A stretch of 64,000 nucleotides of DNA from Streptococcus suis. Lineage in GTDB: Bacteria; Bacillota; Bacilli; Lactobacillales; Streptococcaceae. Shown here piece after piece: positions 9,983 to 18,971 of this stretch (positions are counted from its first letter, which is position 1; each line of letters begins with the position of its first letter). The translations under genes and the position numbers were made by a program. The notes beneath the pieces are model-generated. The model saw only the letters and a program-made list of their open reading frames with translations. It made no database searches and was not told the origin of the DNA. Location of the stretch: positions 62,001 through 126,000 of the forward strand of contig NZ_JAMWEM010000002.1 of NCBI RefSeq assembly GCF_024509525.1, read 5' to 3'.

Positions 9983-10859
9983 CTAAAAATTCCTCCACGG
10001 CGGTAAAAATCTGCGACTTGTAATCTGGCTCGCCTACTGAATAAAAGGGAACCTGCATGCGATTTCTGAACCAGGTCAATTGGCGTTTGGCAAAACGGCG
10101 GCTATTTTGCTTGACCTTATCAACTGCTTCTTCTAGGCTGATTTGACCTGCTAAGTAGGGGAAAAACTCCTTGTAGCCAATCCCCATAGCAGCTTGGACT
10201 TGAGGGTGTTCTTGATAGAGCCAGCTAACTTCGTCTAGCAAGCCCGCCGCCATCATCTTATCCACTCGCTGATTGATGCGGTCGTAGAGAACCTGTCTGT
10301 CATCTGAAAGGCCGATAAGGAGGGCCTCATAGTCTGTTACTTGGTTTTCCATATCCTTGCCAAACTTGGCCAACTCCAAGGCCCGTATGGCTCTCCTGCG
10401 ATTGATTTGGGGAATAGACAAGCCTGCCTGCTCTGCCATTGCCACCAAAACGTCGTCAGACAAGAGGTCCAGCTCAGCCCGATAGGCCAAGAGCTGTTCT
10501 TGGTCCACCTGACCACCTAAATGATAACCTTCCAGCAGGCTTTGGATATAAAGCCCTGTTCCTCCGACAATAATGGGAAGTTTGCCACGGCTGGAAATGT
10601 CGGCAATCAGGCTTTGGGCTTCTGCCACAAAATCGTAGGCAGAATAGCCCTCGGTGACTTCTCGGACATCAATCAAATGATGCGGAGCCGCAGCCTGTTC
10701 TGCAGGACTGGCCTTGGCCGTTCCGATATCTAGTTTGCGATAGACCTGCTGGCTATCACCGCTAATAATCTCACCATTGTAACGCCGGGCCAGGTCTATA
10801 CCTAAAGCGGTTTTCCCCACCGCTGTCGGTCCAACAACCACAATTACTTTTGTTTTCAT
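9975..10859 (-). CDS. miaA: tRNA dimethylallyltransferase
   Basis: MiaA adds an isopentenyl group to A37 of tRNAs reading UNN codons. The 294-residue protein begins with the P-loop GPTAVGKT (about 10-17), then [22 protein letters not shown] and a C-terminal RQLTWFRN, all signature blocks of the family. It is the first gene of the operon running to the SDR gene and is divergent from the DUF3042 gene, whose promoter shares the gap of fewer than 70 bases. Confidence 0.96.
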   Translation of the reverse strand: MKTKVIVVVGPTAVGKTALGIDLARRYNGEIISGDSQQVYRKLDIGTAKASPAEQAAAPHHLIDVREVTEGYSAYDFVAEAQSLIADISSRGKLPIIVGGTGLYIQSLLEGYHLGGQVDQEQLLAYRAELDLLSDDVLVAMAEQAGLSIPQINRRRAIRALELAKFGKDMENQVTDYEALLIGLSDDRQVLYDRINQRVDKMMAAGLLDEVSWLYQEHPQVQAAMGIGYKEFFPYLAGQISLEEAVDKVKQNSRRFAKRQLTWFRNRMQVPFYSVGEPDYKSQIFTAVEEFLDD

Positions 10860-10867
10860 CTTTTTCC

Positions 10868-10896
10868 TTGAAAATATTTTGTTTTTTCGCTAAAAT
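10868..10896 (+). promoter_or_regulatory. Sigma-A promoter of the DUF3042 gene
   Basis: TTGAAA (10868-10873), a spacer of exactly 17 bases, then TAAAAT (10891-10896), followed by AAAGGAG and the ATG at 10928. Confidence 0.7.
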
Positions 10897-10927
10897 CTAT
10901 TATAACACAAGTAAAGGAGAATTCACT

Positions 10928-11098
10928 ATGGCTAAAGGTTTTGGCAAAGGATTTTTAACTGGCGTTTTGTCAACTGTAGCTCTTGCTGCAGGGGCTATCT
11001 TCACTGTTCATAAAACAATTATTGAACCTGAAGAGCAAAAAGAAGCTTTCATCGAAGAAAACCGTAAAAAAGCAGCTCGCAAACGTGTGGCACACTAA
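10928..11098 (+). CDS. Small DUF3042 family protein
   Basis: A 56-residue protein that begins MAKGFGKGFL, has one hydrophobic segment at about residues 9-30, and ends in a charged, helical tail. This matches the DUF3042 family found across Lactobacillales; its function is unknown. I place the start at 10928, after AAAGGAG, because a frame open from 10850 would begin within the miaA start region. It stands alone between a promoter and a terminator. It is likely anchored in the cytoplasmic membrane with the charged tail outside the lipid phase. Confidence 0.88.
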   Translation: MAKGFGKGFLTGVLSTVALAAGAIFTVHKTIIEPEEQKEAFIEENRKKAARKRVAH

Positions 11099-11124
11099 AA
11101 AGCTGGAGGTCCAGCTTTTTTTTT
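11097..11124 (+). terminator. Bidirectional intrinsic terminator
   Basis: Arms AGCTGGA and TCCAGCT with a two-base loop are followed by nine T on the plus strand. A5 precedes the stem, so it can also end minus-strand transcripts from the secreted-protein operon at 11169. Confidence 0.88.
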
Positions 11125-11168
11125 GTTTATAAATATGATAGCATACATTTACATAGACTAATAGAGCC

Positions 11169-11993
11169 CTACTCTACGTTCCACGCAACGCCTTCATAGT
11201 TCCACCCTCGTGTAGAGAGGACATTCTTCTCATTGCTATCTCGCGTATAAAGATGTTTCTGAATGCCTGCATGGTAGAGACGGTAAACGGGATTAGTGCC
11301 ACTAGATCTGTAAGCTAAACCTTCTTTGCGCCATCCTCTACCTGCTAGGACATTGTACTCATTTGTGTCCAAAGTATAGAGGTGAACCTTAAGCCCTTCA
11401 TGGTAAAGTCGATAGACTGGTTGACCAGAGAGGTTGTTGGTCGTCCATGATTGTCCTTCCTGTGTCCAACCTCTGCCTGCTAGGACATCGTACTCATTTT
11501 TATCTTTAGTATATAGGTGAACTTGTAAACCTGAATGGTACAATCGATATACGGGACTTTTAGCAGGCAAAACCTCAACATCGAAAGGCTTATAAGATAC
11601 AATCGTAGGAAGATTATCTTCCTTAAAATTCAAATCATACGTTTTCATATCATCTAAAAACGATTGGGAAGGGTAACCATACCAGACTTGTAGTTGTACC
11701 CGTCCTGGTGCAAGAGCTTTCCAATTACCAGTCTCATCTATCAGAATACCTGTTCCTGTACCTCCTATTACTTTGTATGTATAGGCATAGTTAAAATTTT
11801 TAAACGGGCTATCTTGTAGTGGACGAATTCGTCCACCTTGTCCCACATAAATCTGTCCCCTTGGAACAGTAGTCTCATCAAGATATAGCTCTCCAAAAGG
11901 AACATAAGTTGTTGCATTAACTTGACTATAGTTCAAAAAACTTGATAAAAAAACAGTAATAAATAGTGCAATATATAATACTTTCTTTTTCAT
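11169..11993 (-). CDS. Secreted protein with three C-terminal DUF5648-type repeats
   Basis: The 274-residue protein has a Sec signal peptide (KKK, then a hydrophobic stretch, cleavage near residue 27 after VNA). A beta-rich domain, perhaps Ig-like (residues ~30-145), is followed by three ~43-residue repeats built on PVYRLYHxGLxxHLYTxDxNE and a GW motif. The repeats match those found at the C-terminus of many secreted lytic or protease proteins (DUF5648 in my recollection); their ligand is not known to me. No catalytic motif is visible. It lies 12 bases after the protease-like gene that carries the same repeats, so they are one operon; if the protease is silenced, polarity could also affect this gene. 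Confidence 0.8.
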   Translation of the reverse strand: MKKKVLYIALFITVFLSSFLNYSQVNATTYVPFGELYLDETTVPRGQIYVGQGGRIRPLQDSPFKNFNYAYTYKVIGGTGTGILIDETGNWKALAPGRVQLQVWYGYPSQSFLDDMKTYDLNFKEDNLPTIVSYKPFDVEVLPAKSPVYRLYHSGLQVHLYTKDKNEYDVLAGRGWTQEGQSWTTNNLSGQPVYRLYHEGLKVHLYTLDTNEYNVLAGRGWRKEGLAYRSSGTNPVYRLYHAGIQKHLYTRDSNEKNVLSTRGWNYEGVAWNVE

Positions 11994-12005
11994 GATAGAA
12001 TCCTC

Positions 12006-13484
12006 CTATTCAACATTCCATGCAACACCTTCATATCTCCAACCACGTTGAGATAGAGTGTACATTTCATTACTATCCATTGTATATAAATGAACTTTTA
12101 AACCTGTGTGATACAGACGATAGACAGGATTAGTACCCGAGGAGTACCACGTAACCCCTTCATATCTCCAACCTGACCTAGCTAATGTGTTTTTTTCATT
12201 TGTATCTGTCGTATATACGTGTTTGTGTAAACCAGAATGATAGAGGCGGTAGACCGATTTTCCTTGTGTATCTGTTCTCCATGCAACACCCTCATAGTTC
12301 CACCCACGCGCAATCAAGGTATCTTTTTCATTAGAATCAACAGTATATAAATGATACTTCAAGTCAGAATTATACAGTCGAAAAGTCGGAATAATCTTGC
12401 TAACCCCATTTGAGGAATTGCGATTATTTTTTGCGTAATTTATCAGTGTTAATGCTTCGCTATTGATTCTTCGTGCAGTATTTTTACCATATTTCTGTAA
12501 ATAGTCAGCATCAAATATCTTTGCATTTGGCTCAGCAATATTTATTGCAACTATTTGGTTATTCTCATCTAAGACTGGTCCACCGCTGTTACCACCTGTC
12601 GTATCAATACGATAGCGTAGTGTGCTAGAAAAGACATCTAAAACTGGTCCCGAAGCGGCGTACATATAGCCTTCTTTTTCCCCAGGATAACCGACCACTT
12701 GAACTTTTTGATTTGTAGTAATTTTATCTGTTGTATTTAAGAAACCAACACTAGGCAACGTTCGAGATAAAGTCACAACTGCAATATCGTTCTCAACTTT
12801 ATTGGAAGTATAACCTGGTTTTAAATCATTTTTAAAACTTGTTAAAACATGATATGACCAGCCAGTTGTTCCTCCAAATGGGTAACTATACCCAGTCCTT
12901 GCTGGGTATACTGTCACAGACTCAGCCCATTCGTTTGTATCTACTAGTCTCAAACAATGAGCAGCAGTCAATACCTTATCAGGAGCAATCATTACACCAC
13001 TCCCTATTCTGACCCCTCCTTTTTTATAACGTGATTCTATAAATACAATCTGTCTATAGGGAACAATAGTGGGATTTTTTATTACTACCCTATCGTCTCG
13101 ACCAAATACCATTGATGGTGTAACAGCTTCACCATCTACACTAGTAGATTCTTTATCATACCCATCTACAGTAAGGGACGGCGTGGTAGAGTTAGAACTA
13201 TAATTTATATCACTTGCATCAACTCCATCTTCTGCATTATTCTCTGTCCATTCTGAAGAATTACTTGCTGTCGTAGACATCGTTCCTGTTAATGCTGAGC
13301 TACTTGAGGTGGTAGTGGTTTGACCATCTAAATTTACAGAACTAGTAGTTTGATCTGACATTCCTGTTATTGGTTCTGTGGTTTTGGTCACTAAAGTATA
13401 ATCATCAGCACTCACAATTGGAACTATGGCATGTAGCACCATCACAGATAATAGCATAAATGTTATACATTTCTTTTATTTCAT
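12006..13484 (-). pseudogene. V8-like (S1B) secreted serine protease with a stop codon at codon 3
   Basis: The product would be an exported glutamyl-endopeptidase-like protease. A Ser/Thr-rich spacer is followed by a trypsin-like domain with His in TAAHC, Asp in NDIAVV and Ser in GGNSGGP, then three ~43-residue repeats like those of the next gene. The strong AGGAGGAG site precedes an ATG at 13484, but the reading is ATG AAA TAA, then continues in frame as KKCITFM and the signal peptide. The intact downstream frame starts at ATG 13457 (483 residues) with no ribosome site and a shortened signal-peptide n-region. Promoter and RBS look functional. It is either a recent nonsense mutation or weak expression from 13457; sequencing error is possible. 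Confidence 0.72.
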
Positions 13485-13503
13485 ATTAACTCCTCCTAGA
13501 TAG

Positions 13504-13532
13504 AGAATAGCAAAATAATCAATTTTTGTAAA
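13504..13532 (-). promoter_or_regulatory. Promoter of the protease / repeat-protein operon
   Basis: TTTACA (13527-13532), 17-base spacer, TATTCT (13504-13509), with AGGAGGAG before the original ATG at 13484. Confidence 0.65.
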
Positions 13533-13573
13533 GGAGTGCAATGATATTAGCACACCATACGCATGAAGAAAAT

Positions 13574-13600
13574 GCATGCAACTAGTTTCTAGCTACATGC
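13574..13600 (-). terminator. Terminator-like hairpin below the MFS gene
   Basis: Twelve-base arms starting GCATGTAGCTAG pair fully on the minus strand if two G-U pairs are allowed, with an AAA loop, then ATTTT. A run of six T also lies on the plus-strand side. Confidence 0.6.
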
Positions 13601-13728
13601 ACTTTTTTCAAAATATTTTCGCAAAAGTTATATTTCAACATACTCTATGACCTACTCTTATAGATATTATGGCATAAAAATATTAGAAAAGTAGGTCCGA
13701 TAGTGAAATACCTTGTCTTCCTCCTTTC

Positions 13729-14892
13729 CTACAAAATAATATCTTCCTTCTCAATCAGCACAATGGTCCACATCATCAATAGAGTGACAGCCACTAGAGC
13801 CATAATAAACGGTATCCAATTTCCAAATAGTTGGTAGCTATAGCCCAAGACAAATGGTCCAACCGCTGCAATCATGTAGCCTCCCGTTTGCACCATGCCT
13901 GACAAACGAGCGGTCGCTTGGCTATTGCTGGTTTTCAATGAGAATGAGAGCATCATATAAGGGAAAAGTGATGCAACAGACACGCCTAAGAGGATATGAA
14001 TCAAGAGCCACCAACCAAACTGGGCAGGTACGACAGCCATCAATCCTAGACCCAATAAAGTCAGAAGAGAGAGGCCATTCATTAAGTAAGCCCGCCTTTC
14101 CTTAGGTAAACGCGACACAATAGACGGTACCAGCATTGACATAGGAATCGCTACAATATTGAAAATCCCCGCTAGCAAGCCTGCTTCTGCTTTTGACAAG
14201 CCAACTGTTTGGGAAATGGTAGGCAACCAAGTCATTTCTGTATAGAACAAGAGAGATTGCAAACCACCAAAAATCAAGAAAATAATAGCCCCTTTATTCT
14301 TCCAGAGAGAAGTCTCTTGGTCCTGTCCTTTTCTTTCAAAAGGGTGATTAGAGGTAATGTTCGGTAGCCAGATAAGTAAAGCCAAACCAACCAAGGCTGA
14401 GATAAGCACAAGAAATGTCTGCCATGAGGTCGCTGTAACAATCGGAACAGCTACCATAGAAGCTACAGTAGAAGCGACCCCCATCATCGTCACATAAATG
14501 GTTGTAAATAGACCGATTTTATGAGGAAAATTAGCCGCAACCAAGCTGGGCAACAAGACATTGATGAAGGCAATCGCAGCACCAACTAACATAGTACCTA
14601 CATACAAGGTCGGTAGGTTGAAAATGCGCATGGCCGAACCAACCAACATCACCATCAGCACCATTGCCATTAATTTCTCCATACCGAATTTTGCAGCCAA
14701 CTTGGGTGCCAGTGAAGAGCAAAGCGCAAACATCAGTAAGGGAATGGAGGTCAAAATTCCTAATTCACTAACAGATACTCCTAATCCTACTGCAATGTCT
14801 GTCAAAATAGACGGTACCGCTGTTATCGGTACCCGCATAACAGCTCCTAACATGACAATTCCTATGACCAAATATGGTGATTGTTTTTTCAT
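13729..14892 (-). CDS. MFS transporter, CynX/NimT family
   Basis: A 387-residue integral membrane protein with about 12 hydrophobic segments, of the major facilitator superfamily. The N-terminal pattern (G-x-x-x-R-x-P-x-T-A-V-P, then the cytoplasmic loop APKLAAKFGMEK) resembles CynX/NimT transporters of cyanate or 2-nitroimidazole; the substrate here cannot be told. The central loop at about 185-200 is short and charged, as expected between the two six-helix halves. It has its own promoter (14958-14985) and faces away from the MetE-like gene. Confidence 0.85.
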   Translation of the reverse strand: MKKQSPYLVIGIVMLGAVMRVPITAVPSILTDIAVGLGVSVSELGILTSIPLLMFALCSSLAPKLAAKFGMEKLMAMVLMVMLVGSAMRIFNLPTLYVGTMLVGAAIAFINVLLPSLVAANFPHKIGLFTTIYVTMMGVASTVASMVAVPIVTATSWQTFLVLISALVGLALLIWLPNITSNHPFERKGQDQETSLWKNKGAIIFLIFGGLQSLLFYTEMTWLPTISQTVGLSKAEAGLLAGIFNIVAIPMSMLVPSIVSRLPKERRAYLMNGLSLLTLLGLGLMAVVPAQFGWWLLIHILLGVSVASLFPYMMLSFSLKTSNSQATARLSGMVQTGGYMIAAVGPFVLGYSYQLFGNWIPFIMALVAVTLLMMWTIVLIEKEDIIL

Positions 14893-14957
14893 TTCAACCT
14901 CAAATTTCTCAGCTATTCTGGGTGACCAAATGAATGTTCGGATTTTTCACCCTTTAG

Positions 14958-14985
14958 ATTATAACATAAGAAGAATGATAGTCAA
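14958..14985 (-). promoter_or_regulatory. Extended -10 promoter of the MFS gene
   Basis: TTGACT (14980-14985), 16-base spacer, TATAAT (14958-14963) preceded by TGT, an extended -10. Confidence 0.7.
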
Positions 14986-15050
14986 CTGGCTCTATCCTTC
15001 AACCACCTTGTTATAAGTTTTAACTATACCTCTTCTGCAAAAATAACTAT

Positions 15051-15079
15051 TTTTCAAATGGAGGTTTCTAAGATAAAAT
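15051..15079 (+). promoter_or_regulatory. Possible promoter of the MetE-like gene
   Basis: TTTTCA (15051-15056), 17 bases, TAAAAT (15074-15079); the gene's ATG follows at 15115. No methionine riboswitch is recognisable upstream. Confidence 0.5.
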
Positions 15080-15114
15080 AAAGTCATCTTAACAAATGAA
15101 AGTGAGAAAAAATT

Positions 15115-16263
15115 ATGACTAAATCAAGATTCCAACTTGTCGGTTCTCTGCTTCGACCAGCTGATTTGAAAGACTTCAAGCGCCAAATCGAACACCGTGA
15201 TGATATCCAATATCCCTTCTACAATGACTTCAAGGGCTACCAAGAAGTAGAACAGGCAGCTATTCATACCATCGTTGCTGAGCAAAAGAAAAATGGCATT
15301 GATATTGTCACAGACGGTGAATTCTCCAAATCCATGTGGCATCTAGACTTTGTTTGGGGACTAAAAGGGATTGAGCGGTATATTGCAGACCATGGTTATA
15401 CCTTTAAAGACCATGATGGTGGTCACTATGAAACACGTAAGGATATCGGTATTCGTATCCACGAAGAACTCTCTGGTAAGAACCACCACTTTATTACGAT
15501 TTATCGTCAGGTCAAAGAACAGGCAGGCGATACAGATACTAAACTCACTGTTTGGGGACCGGCTCATGCCTACACCGAATTAGCTGTCTTTGACGGACTC
15601 TATGGCGAAGACCAGGTCTATAAGACGGCAGATGATTTGAAAGCTGGTCTTGTAAAAGCCTATAAAGAATTTTTAGATGATTACAAGGCTGCGGGTGGGG
15701 AAATTATCCAATTTGATGACTGTCTATGGGAATTATTTGACGAAAGCAATCCTGCAAGCTTCTTCGCTGAAGGAAATGCTGGCTTAGCTGACTTGGCTGA
15801 TGCCTTTGTCAAACTCAATAATGAGGTTGTTGATTATGCTCATTCAATCGGTCTAACTGTTTGGACCCATAACTGTCGTGGTAACTACGAAAGCCGACAC
15901 GCAGCAGGCGGAACTTACGAAGCGATTGCAGAAAAATTCCTTCGCGACCAACATTACGATCGTTTCTTCTTAGAATGGGATGATGAGCGTGCAGGTGACT
16001 TGAAAGCTTTAGAGAGTTTGAAAGATACAAATGCAGAGATTGTACTTGGTCTTCTTTCTAGTAAGACAACTGAACTGGATGATGAAGAGCGCGTTTATCG
16101 TCTATTGGATGAAGCTAGCAAAATTATTCCAAAAGAGCGACTCTACCTCTCTCACCAATGTGGCTTTGCCTCATGTGATTCTGGGAATGAATTAGCTATT
16201 CCAGAACAATGGGCAAAAATCAAACAAGGACAGGATATTGCAGAAAAATTCTGGGCTGAATAA
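15115..16263 (+). CDS. MetE C-terminal-like methyltransferase (YxjG/YxjH type)
   Basis: The 382-residue protein corresponds to the catalytic half of cobalamin-independent methionine synthase, a zinc-dependent (beta/alpha)8 barrel that moves a methyl group onto a thiol such as homocysteine. Likely zinc ligands are visible: HNC in WTHNCRG, a conserved glutamate in FLEWD, and the C-terminal HQCGFASC. It lacks the N-terminal half of full MetE (about 750 residues), as do the Bacillus YxjG/YxjH proteins, so the methyl donor may be different. A strong terminator follows at once; the gene is transcribed alone. Confidence 0.88.
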   Translation: MTKSRFQLVGSLLRPADLKDFKRQIEHRDDIQYPFYNDFKGYQEVEQAAIHTIVAEQKKNGIDIVTDGEFSKSMWHLDFVWGLKGIERYIADHGYTFKDHDGGHYETRKDIGIRIHEELSGKNHHFITIYRQVKEQAGDTDTKLTVWGPAHAYTELAVFDGLYGEDQVYKTADDLKAGLVKAYKEFLDDYKAAGGEIIQFDDCLWELFDESNPASFFAEGNAGLADLADAFVKLNNEVVDYAHSIGLTVWTHNCRGNYESRHAAGGTYEAIAEKFLRDQHYDRFFLEWDDERAGDLKALESLKDTNAEIVLGLLSSKTTELDDEERVYRLLDEASKIIPKERLYLSHQCGFASCDSGNELAIPEQWAKIKQGQDIAEKFWAE

Positions 16264-16270
16264 CAAGAAA

Positions 16271-16305
16271 AAAACAAGTTAGATGATCAACTAACTTGTT
16301 TTCTT
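16271..16305 (+). terminator. Intrinsic terminator of the MetE-like gene
   Basis: Twelve-base perfect arms AAAACAAGTTAG and CTAACTTGTTTT around an eight-base loop, with TTTTCTTG after the stem. Confidence 0.85.
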
Positions 16306-16341
16306 GTGGTCATTAATAAAGAAAGAACGATAGAACCAAAA

Positions 16342-16447
16342 TATAGTCATTTGAATTAACTTTGATACATCGTTACTTTCGGCTTGCCGTACTCTAGTAC
16401 AGCCTGCACCTCAGTTCCTTGTCTGAAAGCTAATTCATTCGACTATA
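16342..16447. repeat. 106-bp MITE-like repeat with terminal inverted repeats
   Basis: The left end TATAGTCATTTGAATTAACT and the right end, read in reverse, TATAGTCGAATGAATTAGCT share 16 of 20 bases as terminal inverted repeats. The interior has the small palindromes TACTCTAGTACAG and GCTTGCCGTA. No coding sequence is present. It resembles a non-autonomous element or RNA-structured intergenic repeat; I recall similar copies in S. suis genomes but cannot confirm it. It lies between the MetE-like gene and the BOX-like repeat in a gap of 309 bases without genes. Confidence 0.6.
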
Positions 16448-16516
16448 ACAATTAGAGCTAAAAAGTGGCCTCCGTTAACGATAATAAAAGAATGTTTGAG
16501 AGCTCGTTTCATACGT

Positions 16517-16620
16517 ATACTCTTCAAAAATCAAAATCAGACGTTATTGGCTTGATTTGATGAACATCAGTTCTATCTGCATCTGCGTCGCCTAGTCTGT
16601 TTTTGATTTTCATTGAGTAT
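16517..16620. repeat. Short BOX-like repeat overlapping the GntP-type gene
   Basis: The element runs from ATACTCTTCAAAAATCAAAA to GATTTTCATTGAGTAT, the same inverted termini as the 2091-2297 copy but with a 104-bp body. The last codons and the stop of the permease gene (16573) lie inside it. Confidence 0.7.
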
Positions 16621-17823
16621 CAGTTTGGATAGATCGTGAAAAGTAATCATAACGCCCGACTGAGGAACAACCGTAAGAACAGCCGAAGCTACTACTGTCA
16701 CCCTATGAAGAACTTCTGGGTTCAATCCCATTTCTAAATAAGTCGGAAGAATATTAGCGGTTACGATTCCAACCGCACCAGATGAAGAACCGATTACTCC
16801 GCTAACTAATGCCGTTGTTAAGGCTAAACTGTTCAGAAGAGTTCCTGGGATTTGCTGAATCCAATCCTGAACAATGGAAAAACCAGTAGACATCACCAAA
16901 ACAGTACCGAATGCAACCGTTGATGAAGTTGCAAAAGCCGGCAGGATAGCGGTGGTTGCTCCCGAATTTAAGATATCTTTTTGATTTGGCAAATAGCAAT
17001 AAAAAATCAGTGCAGATAAGCAAATAGACACTGATAAGCCGATCACTAAGATACTCGGTATTTTGGAGAAGAACAAAAGTATAAGCATCAAGGCCAATAA
17101 TGGCAAAATAGATTGGAAAAGATTTGGCAAATCCTCTGGGGTGCTGCCTTCTTCTTGGTATGCTTCCTGATAACTTTCTCCATTAGCTAAACTCTTCTTA
17201 AGGGCATGGGACATATAGGTTACCCCAAAGATAAACAAGGTTAAACTTGCCACTATACTTAAAACGGGGGCTGCTGTTAAACTTGTTCCCAAAACCTTGG
17301 TTGGAATAGCATTATGAATAGAGGGAGTTGCCAGTAACGAAGTCATCGTATACGTACTGGCGCCTAGAAAGACCGGTATAGGAAAGAGTTCCCAATTGAT
17401 ATTCAACTCTTTAAACAAAGGTCTTGACAAAGGAAGAAGTGTGAAAATTACTACAAAAATACTAACTCCTCCATAGGTCAAAACAGAAGCAATAATGGTA
17501 ATGGCAAGCATCACCTTGAAAGGACTATCTTTCCCTACCAAACGAAGAATTGTATTCACAATCTTCTGGGTAACACCGCTTGCTTCCATATATTTTGCAA
17601 GAATAGAGCCTAACATAAAGAGTGCAAAATTGTTGATTAAAAAATCTGTCAAACCTACTATGTAAGAATGCTCCTTCCCTAACATCGTTTCCAAAATATT
17701 CATTCGGTTAAATAGAACGATGACTAGACTGGCTAATGGTGCTGCAATAATCACATGTAAGTTTTTATAAGTCCAATAAATAATGGCTACAATTGCCAAT
17801 ACAAGACCTAGAACTGCTATCAT
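16573..17823 (-). CDS. GntP-type permease (gluconate/organic acid family), C-terminus rewritten by BOX element
   Basis: The protein has about 416 residues with 11-12 hydrophobic segments and matches the GntP/CitMHS-like ion transporter group; the substrate, perhaps gluconate or a related acid, is unknown. I choose ATG 17823 (MIAVLGLVLA), which has GAAAGGGAAAA upstream; a longer frame from 17895 adds 24 unusual residues. The last ~16 residues (LILNENQKQTRRRRCR) are encoded by the BOX-like repeat at 16517-16620, which also supplies the stop. The normal C-terminus is therefore replaced after HDLSK. Whether transport survives is not known; the loss is small, near the end of the last helix region. 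Confidence 0.78.
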   Translation of the reverse strand: MIAVLGLVLAIVAIIYWTYKNLHVIIAAPLASLVIVLFNRMNILETMLGKEHSYIVGLTDFLINNFALFMLGSILAKYMEASGVTQKIVNTILRLVGKDSPFKVMLAITIIASVLTYGGVSIFVVIFTLLPLSRPLFKELNINWELFPIPVFLGASTYTMTSLLATPSIHNAIPTKVLGTSLTAAPVLSIVASLTLFIFGVTYMSHALKKSLANGESYQEAYQEEGSTPEDLPNLFQSILPLLALMLILLFFSKIPSILVIGLSVSICLSALIFYCYLPNQKDILNSGATTAILPAFATSSTVAFGTVLVMSTGFSIVQDWIQQIPGTLLNSLALTTALVSGVIGSSSGAVGIVTANILPTYLEMGLNPEVLHRVTVVASAVLTVVPQSGVMITFHDLSKLILNENQKQTRRRRCR

Positions 17824-18120
17824 TTTCGTATTTTCCCTTTCAAAAAGAGGCTGTACAAAAAGTCCAGCTTCGCTTCTCAGAATTCGTATCAACATCTCGG
17901 CACAATGGTTGATTGGCTTTCACAGTCTTGAGAACTGTTTCAGCCCGAGCCTGAGCTAGGAAGAAGGGAGACAAAAAGATTGGAGAGCAGATTTGTAAAA
18001 TAAATCCCAGTCATTCGGGTATTATACTCCAAATCCGACCATTACGACTATTGCGAACGAGCCTACTGTTTGGAAGTGAAGGGAACTCTTTTTTTACCAA
18101 TTGAGTTCTTTCTCACTCCC

Positions 18121-18612
18121 CTATTTTTCATATTCCTTTATCTGGTCATAGCTTGAAACTTGTTCAAGCAGATTTTCAACATTTTTTTCAAGAACTGGAT
18201 GGCGATAATTGGGTGCGATATCTGCCAATGGAACTAAAACAAAAGCACGTTGATGAGCATACGGATGAGGAACCTGTAAATCTTTCTCCTCAATAATCGC
18301 CTCATCCCAAAAAATAATATCCAAATCAACCGTTCGTTGGCCCCATTTTTCAACTCGTACTCTATCCAAGTCCAACTCAATCTTTTGACAAAAAGATAAA
18401 AACTCCTTGGCCGATAAATCAGTATAAACCTGACAAGCTAAATTAAGAAAATCAGCTTGATCTGTTTTACCCCATGCCGGTGTTTCATAAATACGAGACA
18501 CCAACCCAAGTTGGCAATCTGGGTGACCGTCTAACTTATCCATGGCAGCCTGTAGATAGGATATACGGTCTCCCATGTTTCCTCCGATACTAAGATAAGC
18601 TAGGTGTTTCAT
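18121..18612 (-). CDS. folK: HPPK (2-amino-4-hydroxy-6-hydroxymethyldihydropteridine pyrophosphokinase)
   Basis: FolK transfers pyrophosphate from ATP to hydroxymethyldihydropterin, the step before dihydropteroate synthase. The 163 residues contain the family blocks LSIGGNMGDR near the start, the central RxxxWGxRTVDLDIIFW (Mg/ATP-binding DLDI) and PHPYAHQRAFVL. It overlaps folB by 4 bases and is the last gene of the folate operon. An imperfect, long inverted repeat below the gene at about 18064-18110 may end transcription. Confidence 0.95.
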   Translation of the reverse strand: MKHLAYLSIGGNMGDRISYLQAAMDKLDGHPDCQLGLVSRIYETPAWGKTDQADFLNLACQVYTDLSAKEFLSFCQKIELDLDRVRVEKWGQRTVDLDIIFWDEAIIEEKDLQVPHPYAHQRAFVLVPLADIAPNYRHPVLEKNVENLLEQVSSYDQIKEYEK

Positions 18613-18971
18613 GGGCGTTCACGCTCCAATTCAACCCCAACTGAATCATAGTGCCCAGCAATAGGAGGATTTTCCTTGTAAATAGCCAAGCGAATCTTTT
18701 CTACCTTTGGAAATTGTCCAAAAATCTCTTGACAAATAACCCCCGCTACCTTTTCAATGAGAATATAGGGCTTGCCTTCCACAACTGCTTTAATGGTTTC
18801 AAAGACCATACCGTAGTGAACCGTATCTTCCAGCTGGTCTGTTTGTGAGGCCGCTGTCAAATCAACATACAAATCACAGTCAACCGTAAAAATCTGACCG
18901 AGGACCTGCTCTTCTTTGAAGGCACCATGGTAGCCGTAAAAACGGCATTTATTAAGTGAAATCTTATCCAT
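18609..18971 (-). CDS. folB: Dihydroneopterin aldolase
   Basis: FolB converts 7,8-dihydroneopterin to 6-hydroxymethyldihydropterin and glycolaldehyde. The 120-residue protein has FYGYHGAFKEEQVLGQIF at the N-terminus, the active-site IEKVA near residue 73, and NPPIAGHYDSVGVELER at the end, all characteristic. It overlaps folP by 8 bases and folK by 4, so the set is one coupled operon. Confidence 0.95.
   Translation of the reverse strand: MDKISLNKCRFYGYHGAFKEEQVLGQIFTVDCDLYVDLTAASQTDQLEDTVHYGMVFETIKAVVEGKPYILIEKVAGVICQEIFGQFPKVEKIRLAIYKENPPIAGHYDSVGVELERERP

Noticed and set aside
14561..15016. Plus-strand 151-codon frame opposite the MFS gene
   Set aside because: Antisense reading of a membrane protein gene; no promoter or RBS, and it runs through the MFS promoter.
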